64,000 bases of DNA from Toxonevra muliebris (GCA_963691655.1 OY829326.1:59141776-59205775), one strand, 5' to 3'. Positions 24,386-37,760 are shown, numbered from the stretch's first letter. The notes: generated from the letters alone by a model not told the origin. Numbers and translations are program-made.

Positions 24386-27300
24386 ATATTATTCTTATTA
24401 TTCAAATTAACTGAAATAAAAAAAAAAAAACAAATTTAAAAAAGTAAATTTAAAAATTATTCATTAAAATAATAAAAACAAAAAAATGATATGAAAATAA
24501 TTTTTCAAAATAATATAATAATAATTTAACTTCACCAACACATAATGCAATAATAAAAATAGAAGAAATCAAGACACAACTCTGAATGAAACAAGCCTAC
24601 AGATAAACGTAATTGATTATTCATAAAAAAAAATAAAAGAAAATTTAAAGGAAAATTCCATATTGTGTAAGAACCCAACGAAATATGAAAAGGCGAAAAG
24701 ACGAAAAACTAATTGGAATTTACATAATTCATACGCTACACATTAAAAATTTAATAAAAAGAAAAAAATCGTAGAAATCACACTTTTTAAATAGTTGATG
24801 TAATTTTTGTGAAATTTAAATAACTAAAAAAAAAAAAAAAAAATTATGAGAAAAGAAGATGAGGAGTTGGAAAGTACGCAAAAATTAATGTTAATGCAAT
24901 AAAAAATAATTTGTTTGTTTTTTTTTTTTAATTTTACATTATCAATTTGTTCTTTTTTAAGTTTTCATTTCTTTGAAATGGAATTGTTTAGTATATATGG
25001 TTTATATTTTGTTGTTTTTTCATAGTTTATGTTATTGTTTTTTGATCTGGAGTCGTGCACTCGAATCATATAAGTTCTTGAAGAAATAAGTTCTGGATTT
25101 ATTTTTTTTTTCATTTATTTAATTTGAAAAACGTAGTTGATTTAATTAAAAAATAATAAAAATATTTATTTAAAATTAGTAAAAGTAAAGTTATGTTGAA
25201 AGCATATACATACATAAAACAAAAGTTGATAGATAAAAAATGTTATAAAAGCAAACAATAACTATGGTAGAATATTACAACAACAACATTCGAACAAAAA
25301 TTCCAACTCAAAAGTTAAAAAAAACAGGTGTACACTGGAAAATGCGCTGTAAGAGAAGCGTTAAAATTCTATTCGAAATAATAAAATATAAAAAACTAAT
25401 AATAATAAATACTTATACTAAATAAAATTTTGCCAGAATGCTGAGCTAAGATTTTAGCAGAGATGGGAGTCAACATTTGGTGCTGGTACTAAAGCAGTGA
25501 AGGGCAAAACTCGTGCTCGTGCTCGTGCCATAAATTTTAATCTTTTTATAATGTTTTCTTACATTTGAAAAGGTCAAAATCAAGAAACGTTTATGAGTTT
25601 GCCCTTCTTTCTTTGCTTTTTAAAGAAAGAATATAAGCAGAATTAAAAAAAAAAAAACGAACACCCATTACATATAGCAGCTAAACTACAAGTAAAGCAA
25701 ACTATTGAAAACAAAAAACGAGGGGAACAGCAGCTAAACAACATCAAAAGCCTTCAACATCCCAGACTTTGATATAAGCTTTGGCATTTCATGCGATACC
25801 ATAGCAATATCTACACCAAGAGCACTTCAACTCTTGGGTTTCCGTGCAAAAAGATGAAGTTCAACGAAGTACCTATTGAAATTATAAAGTTTATAACAAA
25901 GTTAAAAAATATATATTTTTTCTTTTAATATTATATATTCAAATTATTATCCAAAAATTATTCAAAACTTATACCATATATATAAATATATATAAATTAA
26001 ACACTTATGTTCATATTAATCACACTATATATGTAATTAAACACAATTTTAATAAATGTATGCATTATTTTTATAAGTTTCATGGGGAGTAAACTATATA
26101 TACTATAAATATAAATTACTATAAAATAACTTTTTTAATTATACAGTGCTTATTTTATCCACAAACAAAATATCTATTGATTTAAAACAATATTACTATT
26201 CAATAAAAGTACAAGCTTCATGCAAAAAAATAACAAAATCATGGCGAGCGAAGAAAACTTAACGCGGTTTCTTCATACATGATATAGCAAAATATTTATA
26301 TATAAACATTACCATGGAAATAATAATTGGGTACTAAAGGATTAATATTTATTTAATATAATAATTTACGACAACTTCAAAATATAACTAAATATATTAA
26401 GAATTATGAAAAAAGTTTGTGATGATTTGAGTCAATCCAAGCTTTTTTCTCTCTCACTTTTAGATGTTAAGAAAACCAAAAAAAAGGGTAGTAATGATAT
26501 TTGATTAATTAAACTATTATAAAAAAAGTAAAACTTTAAATGATTTATTGTTCTTATATTTAAACAAATCAAAAACAAACAAAAAATGTTATTATGCACG
26601 CATTTAAATAAAAAATTTTGAAAAACGTTTATGTATATGTAAAAAATAAGATTTATTCAAACAAAAATCAATACAAAAAAATACATAAGATGATGAATAA
26701 GAAGATGACAACAGAGCAAAACAAAAAGCACCACGTGTTACACTGAAAAAAAACCAACAACTGAAAACAACTGTCTGTAATAAAATACCAGAAAAAAACA
26801 TCTACTCAAACTTACACTAAACACAAAAACTAAAAATATACACACACTTTCTAAACATTCAAATGAAAACAAAAATATATACTCAATTCCATTTAACGTC
26901 AAATAAATAATAAAAAAAAAAAATAATAATAAATTAAACATAATAAAAATCAAGCTTACAAAACTTAGCTCCTTCATCATATATAAATCTATGAAAGACG
27001 AAACGTCATTGAATAAAACTTTCACGAAGAACAACAAACAAAAAATTGTTAGAAAATTAAAAAAAAATAAAAAGAAAAAACCAAAATGATTGCAATTGCA
27101 AAGTGTAATTCAAATATAAAAAGAAAAACCAAGCAACGTTTTAACATTTAAGAGAAAAGAAAATTATTATTGCAAATTTAAATGTAATTCGAAAAATGAA
27201 AGTTAGTTTTAAAAAAAAAGATAAATGTATTAATTAATTGAAAATGAAAAGTGTTACATGAAAAAAATAAAGAGTAATTCCATCTCAGTATACATATTTA

Positions 27301-27900
27301 AAAGAAAAAAAACAACAACAACAAAAACAAGAAAAGAATTCTTCGAGGGTCACAAAAATCGAAATTCCATCTCAACTCTTTAATTGTTGATTAGTAAAAT
27401 TTAAGATTATTCAAATGAAAAACAATTATAAAAACATAAAAAGCAAAAATTCATTAAAAACTACAATTTAAAAATAATAATCAAATTATATATATAAAAA
27501 CATAAAAACAAGGAAAGTATAAAAAAAATATATGTGTGTAGCAGAATTATGTAAAATTCTAAAATATTCAAATTCGTTTTTAAAGTTATACGCAATATGG
27601 CAATTTATAATAATAATAAAACAAAAACAAAACAAAAAAAAAAAAACGTGGCTTTTATTTGTTGTATGAGGTATTAGGAGAAAGCAAAAGACCATAATAA
27701 CTGATCGGAGGACTGTATTGAAAAGAAACTCCCCATTTCTAATAATAGTTTTTTTTTTCGACAATGAAGCAGTGCACTTCTCAAATTGACAACTGTGTAA
27801 AAATTATTTTTAGTGGCACAAAAAAACTAGTAGAACTCTTCCTGAAACATGGAAAATAAAAACTGAAGTGTATAAAAACAAACTGGCAAAACCAAAACTA
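24386..27900 (+). other. Probable long AT-rich 3' UTR of alpha-SNAP
   Basis: From the stop codon onward the strand is strongly A-rich on the plus strand and almost free of the inverted repeats and LINE debris common elsewhere in the window. Many candidate AATAAA signals occur, the first at about 24415. Several long minus-strand frames (for example 26604-27037, 27486-27764) are rich in Phe/Leu/Ile only because they read poly-A on the other strand. Whether the transcript really extends this far cannot be told from sequence alone. Confidence 0.45.
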
Positions 27901-27908
27901 AATTTCAC

Positions 27909-28931
27909 TGGTCGACAAGCACTATAAGGATATCATTCGTTTTTTTTTCATACTAAACGTTTTTCAGAACTCCAACAAGGATTTTTTGGTTCTTTGGCAT
28001 GTTTAGAACAACATTCCGTTTCATTGTATGACAGAGGTGCCTTATCGGACTTAAACCGCGCGAGCTACCTGATCATTCTCGCCAGTAAATTCGAATATTA
28101 TCGAAAATATTTTGAAACTGCAAACAAATAAGGATCATTAATCTAACTTTTTTACTATTTCTAAAGTTATCAAACAACAGGCATTAATTACTAACTAAGC
28201 CTTTGACTATTTTCACTACACAGTTAATCTTCTATTGCTCTATATCTGAGCAACTCAAGAACCGAAGATTAAATGAGCATAAAAAATTGAGCTTAATTTG
28301 CCCGATCATATAACTTTTCTCGAGTCGGAGTCAGAGTTCAATTGCTGTAGTTTTTAGTCCATGCCAAGCGATTTGTTTCCATCCATTTCATCAATAACGA
28401 CTTTTTGGCTGATCGTCTCCTATACAGACCGAACTTTTGTTTCTTTCTGCGTAAGGTTTCGACATTTATATTCACGTTGTAATAGCTCTTTAGCTCAGTC
28501 CTTATTGTGACTGCATTTTTGAATCGATAATTTACGGTTCTCTTTCAGGTTATGCCATTTTCTCTCGTATTTGTCATCCACAGACTTCTTGATCCTTTTG
28601 TCCTCTCAAATTACCTTTTTTCTGGATCAGTCCAACAGCAGTCGAATGTAGGCATCAGATTCTTTCAGATATTAACTTTATGACACTCCTTGATACCTAA
28701 GAACAAAAATTTCGACGTTTTGGTAGTGCGATAATTGTTTTTACTTTGCAGTTGCTTTCGGCATTTTTTCAAAAATTCTTCTTTTCGCCAAACAAGTGCA
28801 ATAAAAAATGGTACATTCCGCTTAAATACATTCTTAAAACATAAACAAGGAAAGTGAAATTTGGGCAAAGTTATGAAATATTACCAAAATTGCAGTAGTA
28901 TTGCAAGTGGTGCGGTTTTTGTCACCGCCAG
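27909..28931 (-). mobile_element. Candidate decayed Tc1-like transposon
   Basis: A minus-strand Tc1-type transposase relic (28370-28640) lies inside a segment whose outer ends begin CACTGG on each inward-reading strand (CACTGGTCGACAAGCACT at about 27909; complement CACTGGCGGTGACAAA ending at about 28931, followed by TA). The termini match only weakly and the left TA is lost, so the boundaries are tentative. Confidence 0.35.
28370..28640 (-). pseudogene. Degenerate Tc1-like transposase, N-terminal part
   Basis: The minus-strand translation reads NAVTIRTELKSYYNVNINVE, then TLRRKKQKFGLYRRRSAKKS, then LLMKWMETNRLAWTKNY. This is the standard order of the second helix-turn-helix and linker in Tc1-family transposases (T.R.RL...GL..R...KKP.L....R..RL.WA..). 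The catalytic DDE domain is not recognisable and stops flank the piece. Confidence 0.55.
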
Positions 28932-29117
28932 TGTACATATAGTATAACATTGCGATGTTGGCTACTCGAAGTTTTCATATAAAGCGCTGTTCACGCAAAA
29001 TTGGCACGCAGGAAAGATGCTGTATCTTTTTAACCACAACAGTCAGAATAACAAATAATGCATTAAATGATAAGTTTAATATTGTGTTTTAATACTATAA
29101 TATTAAAAGATTTAAAT

Positions 29118-29560
29118 TTATTTGTTGTGCAAAAAGTTCCGGGTATTCCTTTTAATGGACCCCATCAACCTTTGAACATCCGCTCTGGATACTTTTGCGG
29201 CTATTTGGTTCCATTTTAGTAACATTGAATTCACATTTTTGACAATACTGGCATTTTTCTTCAACTTATATTTTGTAATAGCCCAGTATTTTTCGATCGG
29301 TCGAAGCTGGGGGCAATTCGGTGGATTCATATATTTGGGCACTACATCTACTTTATTTGTCTGATACCAATACATGGTTTTCTTAGAGTAATGGCAACTG
29401 GCTAAATCAGGCCAAAACGTCACTGGCGAATGGTGGTGACGAACAAATGGCAATAGTCGTTTCGAAAGGCACTCTTTGATGTAAATATCAGACGTCATAG
29501 AGGAGGATGTCACAAATGCCCTGGATTTGAGACCAGCGAACGAACGATATCTTTAACATT
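29118..29560 (-). pseudogene. DD37E mariner-like transposase, C-terminal fragment
   Basis: An uninterrupted minus-strand frame of about 131 codons (extending a little further upstream) contains the catalytic phrase FWPDLASCHYSKKT, then PKYMNPPNCPQLRPIEKYW. The second catalytic Asp (PDLA) and the Glu (RPIEKYW) are separated by 37 residues, the DD37E spacing known from mosquito mariner-like elements. The first catalytic Asp and the N-terminal DNA-binding domain are absent, so it cannot be functional. No inverted termini were found. It is a different element from the Tc1-like relic next to it, whose order on the strand is inconsistent. Confidence 0.75.
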
Positions 29561-31578
29561 TCGCAAATCTTCATAGTTATATGTATTTATCTGCTCTATG
29601 TCTCTAACCATTTAATGAAAAAATGACAAATTTATATGTGCTTACTACATCTAACAAGTATTGAGATAGAAAAACGTCATATGAATAAATTTCGTACATA
29701 TAACTATGAATAATTATAATAATTTTGCATTCAAATGAATTGTATTGTTTTATATGTGTTGAGTTATTGTATCATAAATTCTTAAATGAAAAAAAAACAG
29801 TAATTCTATATAAATACATTTTTTTATGTAAATCAAGGAAACCACAGAGATCGTCGTCTAATATTCTCGTAAGTGTGATTCAACAATTCATTGTTAGCAA
29901 CTTATTTCTTATCGTTTGCTACAAATGCATAAAACCACATAAAAATTTAATTGGTTGTGGGGAACTCCAAGTTCTTTTAATTACACTTTAAAAAATATTT
30001 TGTTTTTTATTACTATTAGAAACATTCCATTTGCTCGAAACAAAAAATGTCAACAAGTTTATAATCCATTATTTGCTTAAATATGCATAAATAGCTAGAA
30101 AATTATTAAAAGTTACAGAGAACTTTGAACTTTGGGGCAGTACCGATACCAACAGTAGAGGTGAGTCCATTTTTGAAGGACAGTTTTAATGAATACAAAA
30201 GTAGAATTAAGGTTGCAAAAAGGGATTTCTGGCAGCAGTTCTGTGGAACCATGGAGACTGTAAATGAGGTGTCAAGACTTCGAAAGATATATCAGGAATA
30301 AGTTTTTTGGGAAGTTTTCTGGTGATTTGGGACACATAAGAAACGAAAAAATGTTTTTTGGGATTTTTTATTTTTTGAGGTTAGGGACGACATGTAACAT
30401 TTCCCATGAAAAATAATATTAGATTCATGTTTATCAGCTGAAACTGCACAAAACTAAACTGGTCTCCCATTGACAAAGAATGTCCCATATATAAATATGA
30501 AAATATGTGTATATGTCTCGAAATAACACCGAAACCACAGCACAGATTGACACAGAAATTTGATGCATTATGTCTCTGGTGGGTTTGGCGCCTCCCATAC
30601 AAACTATGTATATGATTTTTTGGGTATATATCTAGAACCATTTTCGGCACAGTACTGAAATTTCGCACAGGACGTCAATTGACAATTTTATATTACAGGA
30701 AAAATGTGGATGGAATTAGAAAAGGAGGTATGGGCACCTCCCATATTATGTGAATATTCATAATAGAATATCCCAGGAAGAATTTGAAGTATTATTTGCC
30801 CTGTTTGAATAAAATTATAAATAATATCTTACACCGAATATGAATAAGAAATAACAGCAGAAAAAATGCAAAAGCATATGAATGAGGAATAACAGCAGAA
30901 ATGAGAGAGTGCGGCATCTGTATGTCAAATCTGACATGCAGATGGCGGTATTTTCCGCTATTTTTAAAATCAAAGAAACCTTTATGTGGATTTTTTTTTT
31001 GCATTTTAGTTTAGTTTTACTAATATTTGTGCATTTTCTTGATATAAAAATTTATAAAATGTAAAACTTTAATTTGAATACGAATGTTTAATGAAAGTGT
31101 GTAATAATAAAACCAAAAAAATTTGTGAAGGTTTGTATATTAAGAGGAATGTGGTCACTATTGGATAAGAGGATTAGAAATACCAATTAGATTGATATTG
31201 GAGGTTGCCACGCTCATATTGTCATCGTTCAAGCAAAAATCACTAAGTCCAAATCAATTTTTTTAATTGTATCCGTATTAATTATTTGAATGACATAAAA
31301 AAACAAGATTTTTGATGATCCAGTTGAGACATATACTACTGTGTATATCAATCTGTTGACTTTTCAAGTGTTGCCATTGTTCGTAGCGCACCATGCGCTG
31401 CATTAACTAACTTCATCTCAGAAATTACAAAAAATGGACTTAGTGAATGCTGTCTGAACACCGATGATATGGTCATTTCTATTGTGTATGTTTTTTGTTG
31501 TTGTTGTAATTTTTTTGTAATACCTAAATTTTGCAAGAGTCGCTCAGCGAAACTGGGCGAACCCCAGTGAGTAAATAA
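29561..31578. other. Non-genic stretch with short repeats
   Basis: No coding sequence is recognised. An imperfect 13-bp hairpin, CATCTGTATGTCA/TGACATGCAGATG, lies near 30917-30946. A short duplicated phrase (AATAACAGCAGAAA) lies at about 30850 and 30889. Part of 30360-30700 looks like mixed-complexity old repeat sequence of unknown type. Confidence 0.4.
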
Positions 31579-32147
31579 CAGTGTGGCCAACTCAGCGATT
31601 TTCCCGCTGATTTAGTGCTTTTTGAAAATTAAAACGTGGAAAAAAGTGATTTAGCTGTCAGCGAATTTTTTAATGTGTTTTTTTTTTTCAATTTAAAAGA
31701 CACTAAATGCTCCGCTAAATAATCCATTTCCTGAATAATCCTAACAACATTTTTTATTGAAACAATGAGCAATGAACTTATTTAAAACCAAAGTTCGTAG
31801 CCGTAAGTCACTCAATCCTAAAAATTCTTGACTTCATATAAAAAATGGATTAAAACAGGAAAATTCGTTTTGTGAAAACTACAAAATACCAGATGGCATA
31901 AATGTTTGTATAAACAGCACTAATGTTTATAATGCTTCTGAATTCAAATTAAAGAGTGTGTTATGGCCAGAAGAAGCTGATAGTAATGAAGAGAATATAG
32001 ACTTCGATTGTATACATAATTTAGAAATGCTGTGAATTAAAAACTTTAAAAATACATGTCTTTTTAATATGTATATAAAAAAAAAAGAAAATACGCGTTT
32101 TTTTCTTCATTTTAGCGGATTTTGAAAAATAAAAGTTGGCCACACTG
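31579..32147. mobile_element. Non-autonomous hAT transposon with 8-bp TSD
   Basis: The element begins CAGTGTGGCCAACT at 31579 and ends with the exact complement at 32147: 14-bp perfect inverted termini. It is flanked on both sides by the direct repeat GTAAATAA (31571-31578 and 32148-32155). An 8-bp duplication with CA...TG-type termini is diagnostic of the hAT superfamily. The 569-bp body has several subterminal CAGCG/CCGCT motifs. It also keeps an open frame (31832-32035 on the plus strand) with non-random composition, containing CENYKIPDGINVC and SVLWPEEADSNEENIDFDC, probably a leftover from the parent's coding region. No transposase domain is present. Confidence 0.85.
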
Positions 32148-33322
32148 GTAAATAATAAGAATCCGATAAACTTTCATCGCCGCAACTTTATGCATGATTG
32201 CAGAATTCAAATGAAGCTTTAAATCCGCTTATTTCAAAACAACGTTTCCGAAGTCGCTGAGTGCGATTTCTTAAGAATCAGGTAACCATTCAAACAGAAA
32301 TTTGGTACACTTTTTTTCGATTAAATAAACTGACGAATTAACCAGAGATTTTTTTCCGATGACTACATCTATTGAAAATAAAAAATTTATGTCCAGTTTT
32401 GATAGTCTTGCAAAAAACGAGCGATATGAGCTCGTTTTGCATCTCACAATTTCGATATTTAGGGAATCAAAGACTTGAATTTGCATAACATATTTAAAAT
32501 TAATACCACTATGACTTTGGTGTTAAATGTCAACTTCGCTAATAATATAGTACATGATTCTATTTCTGTTTCCCAATGTATAAATTTTTCTCGTTGTAAG
32601 AATTAATTTCCACCAGAAAATACATTTTAATTGAGAACTGGTTTAAGTTCAAGATTCTTTAAATATCTCATAAGAAAATTCAGAACTTCTCTCTCTCTCT
32701 CTCTTTCTATATATGTGTATATATATTTTACTCTTTTTATGTTTGATCTCTGACTATATATAACTTTCAATGTATTTTCTCCTTCGGAGGTTATAATCTA
32801 TCAAAGCCAAAGTTAACTCAACAGCATCTTAACAACGAGTCATCTGCTGTGAAAAATTTATACAATATTTCAATATAAAAATTAAAAGCCGATGCTGATC
32901 TAAACTAAACTGAAACGCAATTTCAAGTGAATGGAATGAATTGAGTATTAACAAGTTAGTTGATCTGCAGCGCTCAACTCGTAAGGTTTGAGCATACAGT
33001 GGCGCTTAAAATTTAAAACTTTGGCAGGCGGCAAATAATAAATTAACAAAAACAAAAATAATAAAACGTATACTCTTGTATATAATACAAAAATAATACA
33101 AAAAAAAAAAGAGTGCAACACGAAAGTAATAGTAGTCCGGTTTGTGAGTGATCAGCAAACGACTCAATCGACGCACAAATTAAAATCGCTTTATAAAATA
33201 TTCTAATTACGAGAACGACGAAGAACGTGGGCGAAAACAAATATATTAATTTGGAATAAAATCATCGATAACATTTGGAATTATAACATTATACTCAAAT
33301 AGTACAAAAGAAATTAAAGAAA
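32148..33322. other. Region upstream of the serpin gene
   Basis: No coding exon is recognised. It includes a CT microsatellite (about 32690-32706) followed by TATATA-rich sequence near 32710-32765. The serpin promoter and 5' UTR should lie in the last few hundred bases, but the start site is not assigned. Confidence 0.4.
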
Positions 33323-36300
33323 ATGTTATTACGTAAAGGTAAATACATATTAAAACTAAAATTATCATTAAAAGTAAATTCATACACTTAATTTTTCTGA
33401 TAATTAAAATAACTGATAGTTTTCGATGGTGTTGTCCTCAACTTTATCACCTTCAACATTTTGGCTGATCTCGTAGCCTTTTGTATTTATTTGTTTTATT
33501 ATTCTCAGTATATTTTCTTTATGATTTTTTTGTGACTCAATATTTTATGAGAATCTCTTATCACGTTTTGGATGATTTTATTTTTCTTAAGCACGCTTGT
33601 ATAAATTTTAAAACAATAGCATTCATATATATTATAAAAGTATAAATACATTTTTACTTTTCAAATTAGTGATAATTAAACAAAAAACCCATACATATTA
33701 GTCAGCTTCATGTTTGTAATGAGATCAGATGATAGGGGAGAAAATATGGATTTATTCTCTACCCTTAAGAATTAATTTAGCTGTAATTATAGTTGTTTTT
33801 AATTGCCTGCATAAAATCAATATTTAAACCCGGAAGCACAACACACATACATGATAGAAACAGCTCTAAAAGAGAGAGAGAGAGATAGAGAGCTCTCTCA
33901 AGAGATAGCTCCTTCGAACTGTCCGAATGCCAGCGCAATCAAGCCGATAATGAAATACCTGTATTTGAAATATTTTGTTATTTTTTCAGAGGAATGTTGA
34001 GTTCTTTCCCAACCTTTTTGTATGATTTACTTACTTCGGTAGAACGAGCATTCCTCGACCACCTTCCATAGAATCACATCAAGCTTAAATGAAAGCATCC
34101 CCATTAAAGAAAGTTCACAAATTTCCACACCGTTTACATTGATATCTAAGCCTCTTTTTCTAGACATGGTCTACAGATATAACCTACAACAAGATTGTAG
34201 TCACTAATGCAGTTACTAATGCTCTGGTACAGCAACCTATCAAGCTCATGCATGCATGTTTCGGTAGATCATACAGTTCTACTAACCTGCTGACATCTGA
34301 AAGCACTGTAGGCTGGCTTTCAATATAATCGGTCAAACCTTTTTTCCATTGTTTTCTTCAGTATTGTAGCCTGACAAGTCTCTTTCGCGCGTTCCACCAC
34401 CCTGGTTCAAATAGAATATATTTTTGGCTATAGCATTTTCTTACATTCTATGCAGAGATGCCGGAGATGTCGACGTTGGCAGCATGAATTATTTTTTCAG
34501 CATAAGATTGAATCACTTTGTCTGAAACTTTTCTTGGTATCAAATAGTGAGAAAAAGTCAGTTTAAATTTTAACTATGGTGGTGGTGTCCGTCAGTGTCA
34601 TTTTTAAAGTCTAATGAGCTTTACAGGGATACAAGAATCATGCTGTCGAAAGCTGCTTTATAATCGACAAATAATTGATAGATGTCGATCCGGTTTTCTT
34701 AGGTATTTTCCTAGATATCGTAGAGTGAATATCAGCAGAGCAATTGCTGTTAAGACCTCGTCATAACCATTTTAACAAGATCGGAAATAATTCATTCAGT
34801 CTTAGTGTCTTCCAAGGTCAATAAATTTTCGGCTACCGATATTTTTTGATTACTTAAGCGAGTCTGCACTTTCCTTTGTATCTGAAACTATCAAGAAAGT
34901 ACACTTCCATCAGAGAATGCTAAGATTCATTCACCGTTAACGCCATGTTTTTTACGGATTAAGACCGTTTTCGTAACCAAGTCTTTAAATACCATATTCT
35001 GCAGTCTACATACATTAGGTGTAACTCTCACACTAAAGAAGAATTCCCCCATTTCTCCCTGTTTTGTTTTTGCCTCATTTCTTTGCTTTATGTCGCCCCT
35101 GTTTCGGAGTCACCACCTCTCGTGTGCTTCTTTCTTCATATACCCACTAATCCACCATGGAGTATACTAAAACGGCAAGAATGCTTCCAGGCACTGCCAA
35201 ATTTAATCATTCGTTACCTTTTTTATTCTTCGGTCTTTGATACACATTTCTCTAAGTTTAGAACAAGAATATTTTTGCCTTTTTTACTCCTCCTTTTCTG
35301 TCTTATAGTTTATATTATAACACAACTAGAATACACCTAATTAATACCTAATAACTAAATTATTATTATTTTCCTCGTTTAGCATTTGTTATTGCTTTAT
35401 TGACAATATTGGCTGGAGTCATACAATCACAACAAGCTGGGCAACTGGCCAACAATGTTAATATCAATCCGCCATTGGCAACATTATCAGTTACGACGAG
35501 CTCAAAATGCCCCACCAGCAACGTCGATCAACCCGATATGTGCCTACAGCCGGTACGTGCGAGAAATAGCCCTCCGTTGGAGAGTTTTATACGGATCTCG
35601 AAAGTAAATATTTTACACTTATAATTTTTGTTGTTTTATCATTAATAACTTCTGAACACTTTTACAGGGTGCTCAAAAATTCGCTTTAGAATTTTTAACA
35701 CAAATGTCAGATACATTCCAACAAGCGCGTTTAAATCGTGATTACATGATATCACCATTCTCTGTTTGGGCATTACTTTTACTCTTAACTGAAGCAGCAT
35801 CTGGTAAATCATTAAGCCAATTACGTACAACGTTGCACATTCAGGATGAAGATCAGTTGGCATTGCGTGGAGCATTCAATGAAGTTCAGAAATATTTACA
35901 GTATGTACTTGTACTATATGCTTAAAACTATGTCGAGTTTTGGTTTTTTAATAATCATAAACTTAAACATTTCTTATTCACAAGCAGACGTTAAAAGTAG
36001 GAAACTGATTTCTCAGTTTCCTCCGTTCTCATCTACTTTACGAGTTATGAATGGCTTTCGTTATCTTGAAAGGGCTTCGGAATGGTAGCCTAAGCATAAA
36101 ATAGGATGTAACTAGCTTAATAATGTGCATCTATATGTTCTTTGAGAGTACAGGGGACTAAATTCTGATATTTTATTTAACCTATAACACTTTAAAACTC
36201 AATAGTCATGAAGAATTTTTTTTGTCGGACTGTGAAATTGCTCGGCAGCGCCCTAATGTTCATCGTAGGTGAAAGATACCAAAAATGGGTTTCCCGTACT

Positions 36301-37760
36301 CCAAACATATGAAAGATGCATACTATTTTTCTAGTTATCTTTTAGATTACCATATATGGCGAAAAACGTCCCTTCAAGGGAACAGTATTTAAACCATCCT
36401 GGATCAGTTTCTATGTTTAATGTCTCATTTCCAAAAAAAAGATTTCATTCCATATCCAGACATTTAGCGGACTAACAAAGAGTTAACAAACTTATCAAGC
36501 AAAGCTTTTTGAAGAAAATTATAAGTAATCAATTCTTTATCGTTTATAATTCTTTGTATTTTAGATTGAAAACTCCAACGATTGAGGTAGCAACTTTGCA
36601 GGCATTATTTATCGATGTACATGAATGTCTTGATGTGAATTACAAACGTGTCGTCGAGAACTGTTACGGTGGAAAAGTTGAATCGTTACGATTCGATCAA
36701 CTCCAATTTACGGCAACTTACATTAAAAATATTGTGGAAGCAGCAACAAAAGAACTGATAACATACCAATTAAATCCAGACGACTTAGTAGAGACAGGCT
36801 TACTTATGGTATCATCGCTTTACTTCAGTGGACAATGGAAGGTTTGGGAGTTCAAAAATTTTTAGAATTTAACAGCATGTATGTAAAATATCAAATATTT
36901 ATAGAGACCCTTCAACACATCACTGACACGTACAGAACCTTTTTACGATGATAATGGTACTCCTATTGGCAATGTTGAAATGATGATGCAAGAGGTAAGT
37001 TAAGATTATAAAATTTTGAAAATAATATGCATCTAAGTAAACAGATTATAAGATATTTAAACCACTTTTTATCAGTCCAATTTCAATTACACTGGCATGA
37101 ATGAGTTGGAGGGCCACGTTTTGGAATTGCCGTATGGAAATGAAGATAGACTCTGCATGCTGGTTATTTTACCGAGAAAAGGTTTATCCAAATGAATTAA
37201 ATAAGTTACATGGAAATACTCTACAAATTTCGAATGCAATTTTTAGGTGTTTCAATTAACAAAGTTATACACAATTTACAAGGAGTTGGTATTGCACCGA
37301 TTTTCGCAAAATTAGCTGCTGCTGGAGAAGGCTATGAAGATGAAGAAGTTGAGGTGCATCTACCAAAATTTACTACTTCATCTGATATGCTACTTAATGA
37401 AGCTTTAGAAAAGGTTTCTCAATCTACTTTGCAATTGTGCTTACCTGTATGTGTATTTATGATTTTTTTCTTTTTATTTCATTTTTACAGATGGGAATTG
37501 TGGATATTTTTGATCCTCGTAATGCAAATTTATCCAAACTATCGCAGGCGGTGTTTGTTTCGTCAATCGCACATAATACAAAGATAATTGTTAATGAAGA
37601 AGGTACTAAGGCTGCTGCAATAACTTCAGCTGTACTGGCAAACAAAGCGACACCACCAAAATTCTATTTGAATCGCCCATTCCTTTATTTGATTGTTGAA
37701 AAACGTTCTAATTTGTTACTCTTTGCCGGACAAATAACAAATCCAAATAATGTGCGCTAA
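33323..37760 (+). CDS. Spn77Ba: Secreted inhibitory serpin (Spn77Ba-like)
   Basis: Serine-protease inhibitor of the serpin family, predicted to act outside the cell. Coding exons: 33323-33338, 35383-35603, 35668-35900, 36565-36841, 36905-36994, 37076-37181, 37247-37413, 37491-37760; in-frame GT-AG joins give 459 aa. The first 16-nt exon plus exon 2 encode a signal peptide ([18 protein letters not shown]). The reactive loop follows a canonical hinge EEGTKAAA (406-413), predicting P1-P1' as Lys422-Ala423, so the target should be trypsin-like. The serpin signature [13 protein letters not shown] is at 428-440. The N-terminus is longer than in minimal serpins. In Drosophila, Spn77Ba restrains tracheal melanisation; the name here rests on linkage with alpha-SNAP and eRF1 and is less sure than the family. 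Confidence 0.88.
34030..34830 (-). pseudogene. Degenerate non-LTR reverse transcriptase in serpin intron 1
   Basis: The minus-strand translation near 34560-34690 gives [14 protein letters not shown], then KLIRL.KMTLTD, then DTKKSFRQ. This is the conserved block A region of LINE reverse transcriptases (F.D...AFDS... KLI.L...T). Flanking sequence is too decayed to place precisely. Stops and frameshifts make it inactive; limits are approximate. Confidence 0.55.

Noticed and set aside
26604..27037. Hydrophobic minus-strand frames downstream of alpha-SNAP
   Set aside because: Poly-A on the plus strand read as Phe/Leu; not membrane-protein genes.
28000..28110. Plus-strand open stretch SLYDRGALSDLNRASYLIIL
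   Set aside because: Looks non-random but only about 50 codons, no family recognised, inside the Tc1-like debris; insufficient for a call.
32690..32706. Simple CT repeats (also 22776-22793, 54256-54279) and the GA tract near 33866 as array-type elements
   Set aside because: Ordinary microsatellites without spacer structure.
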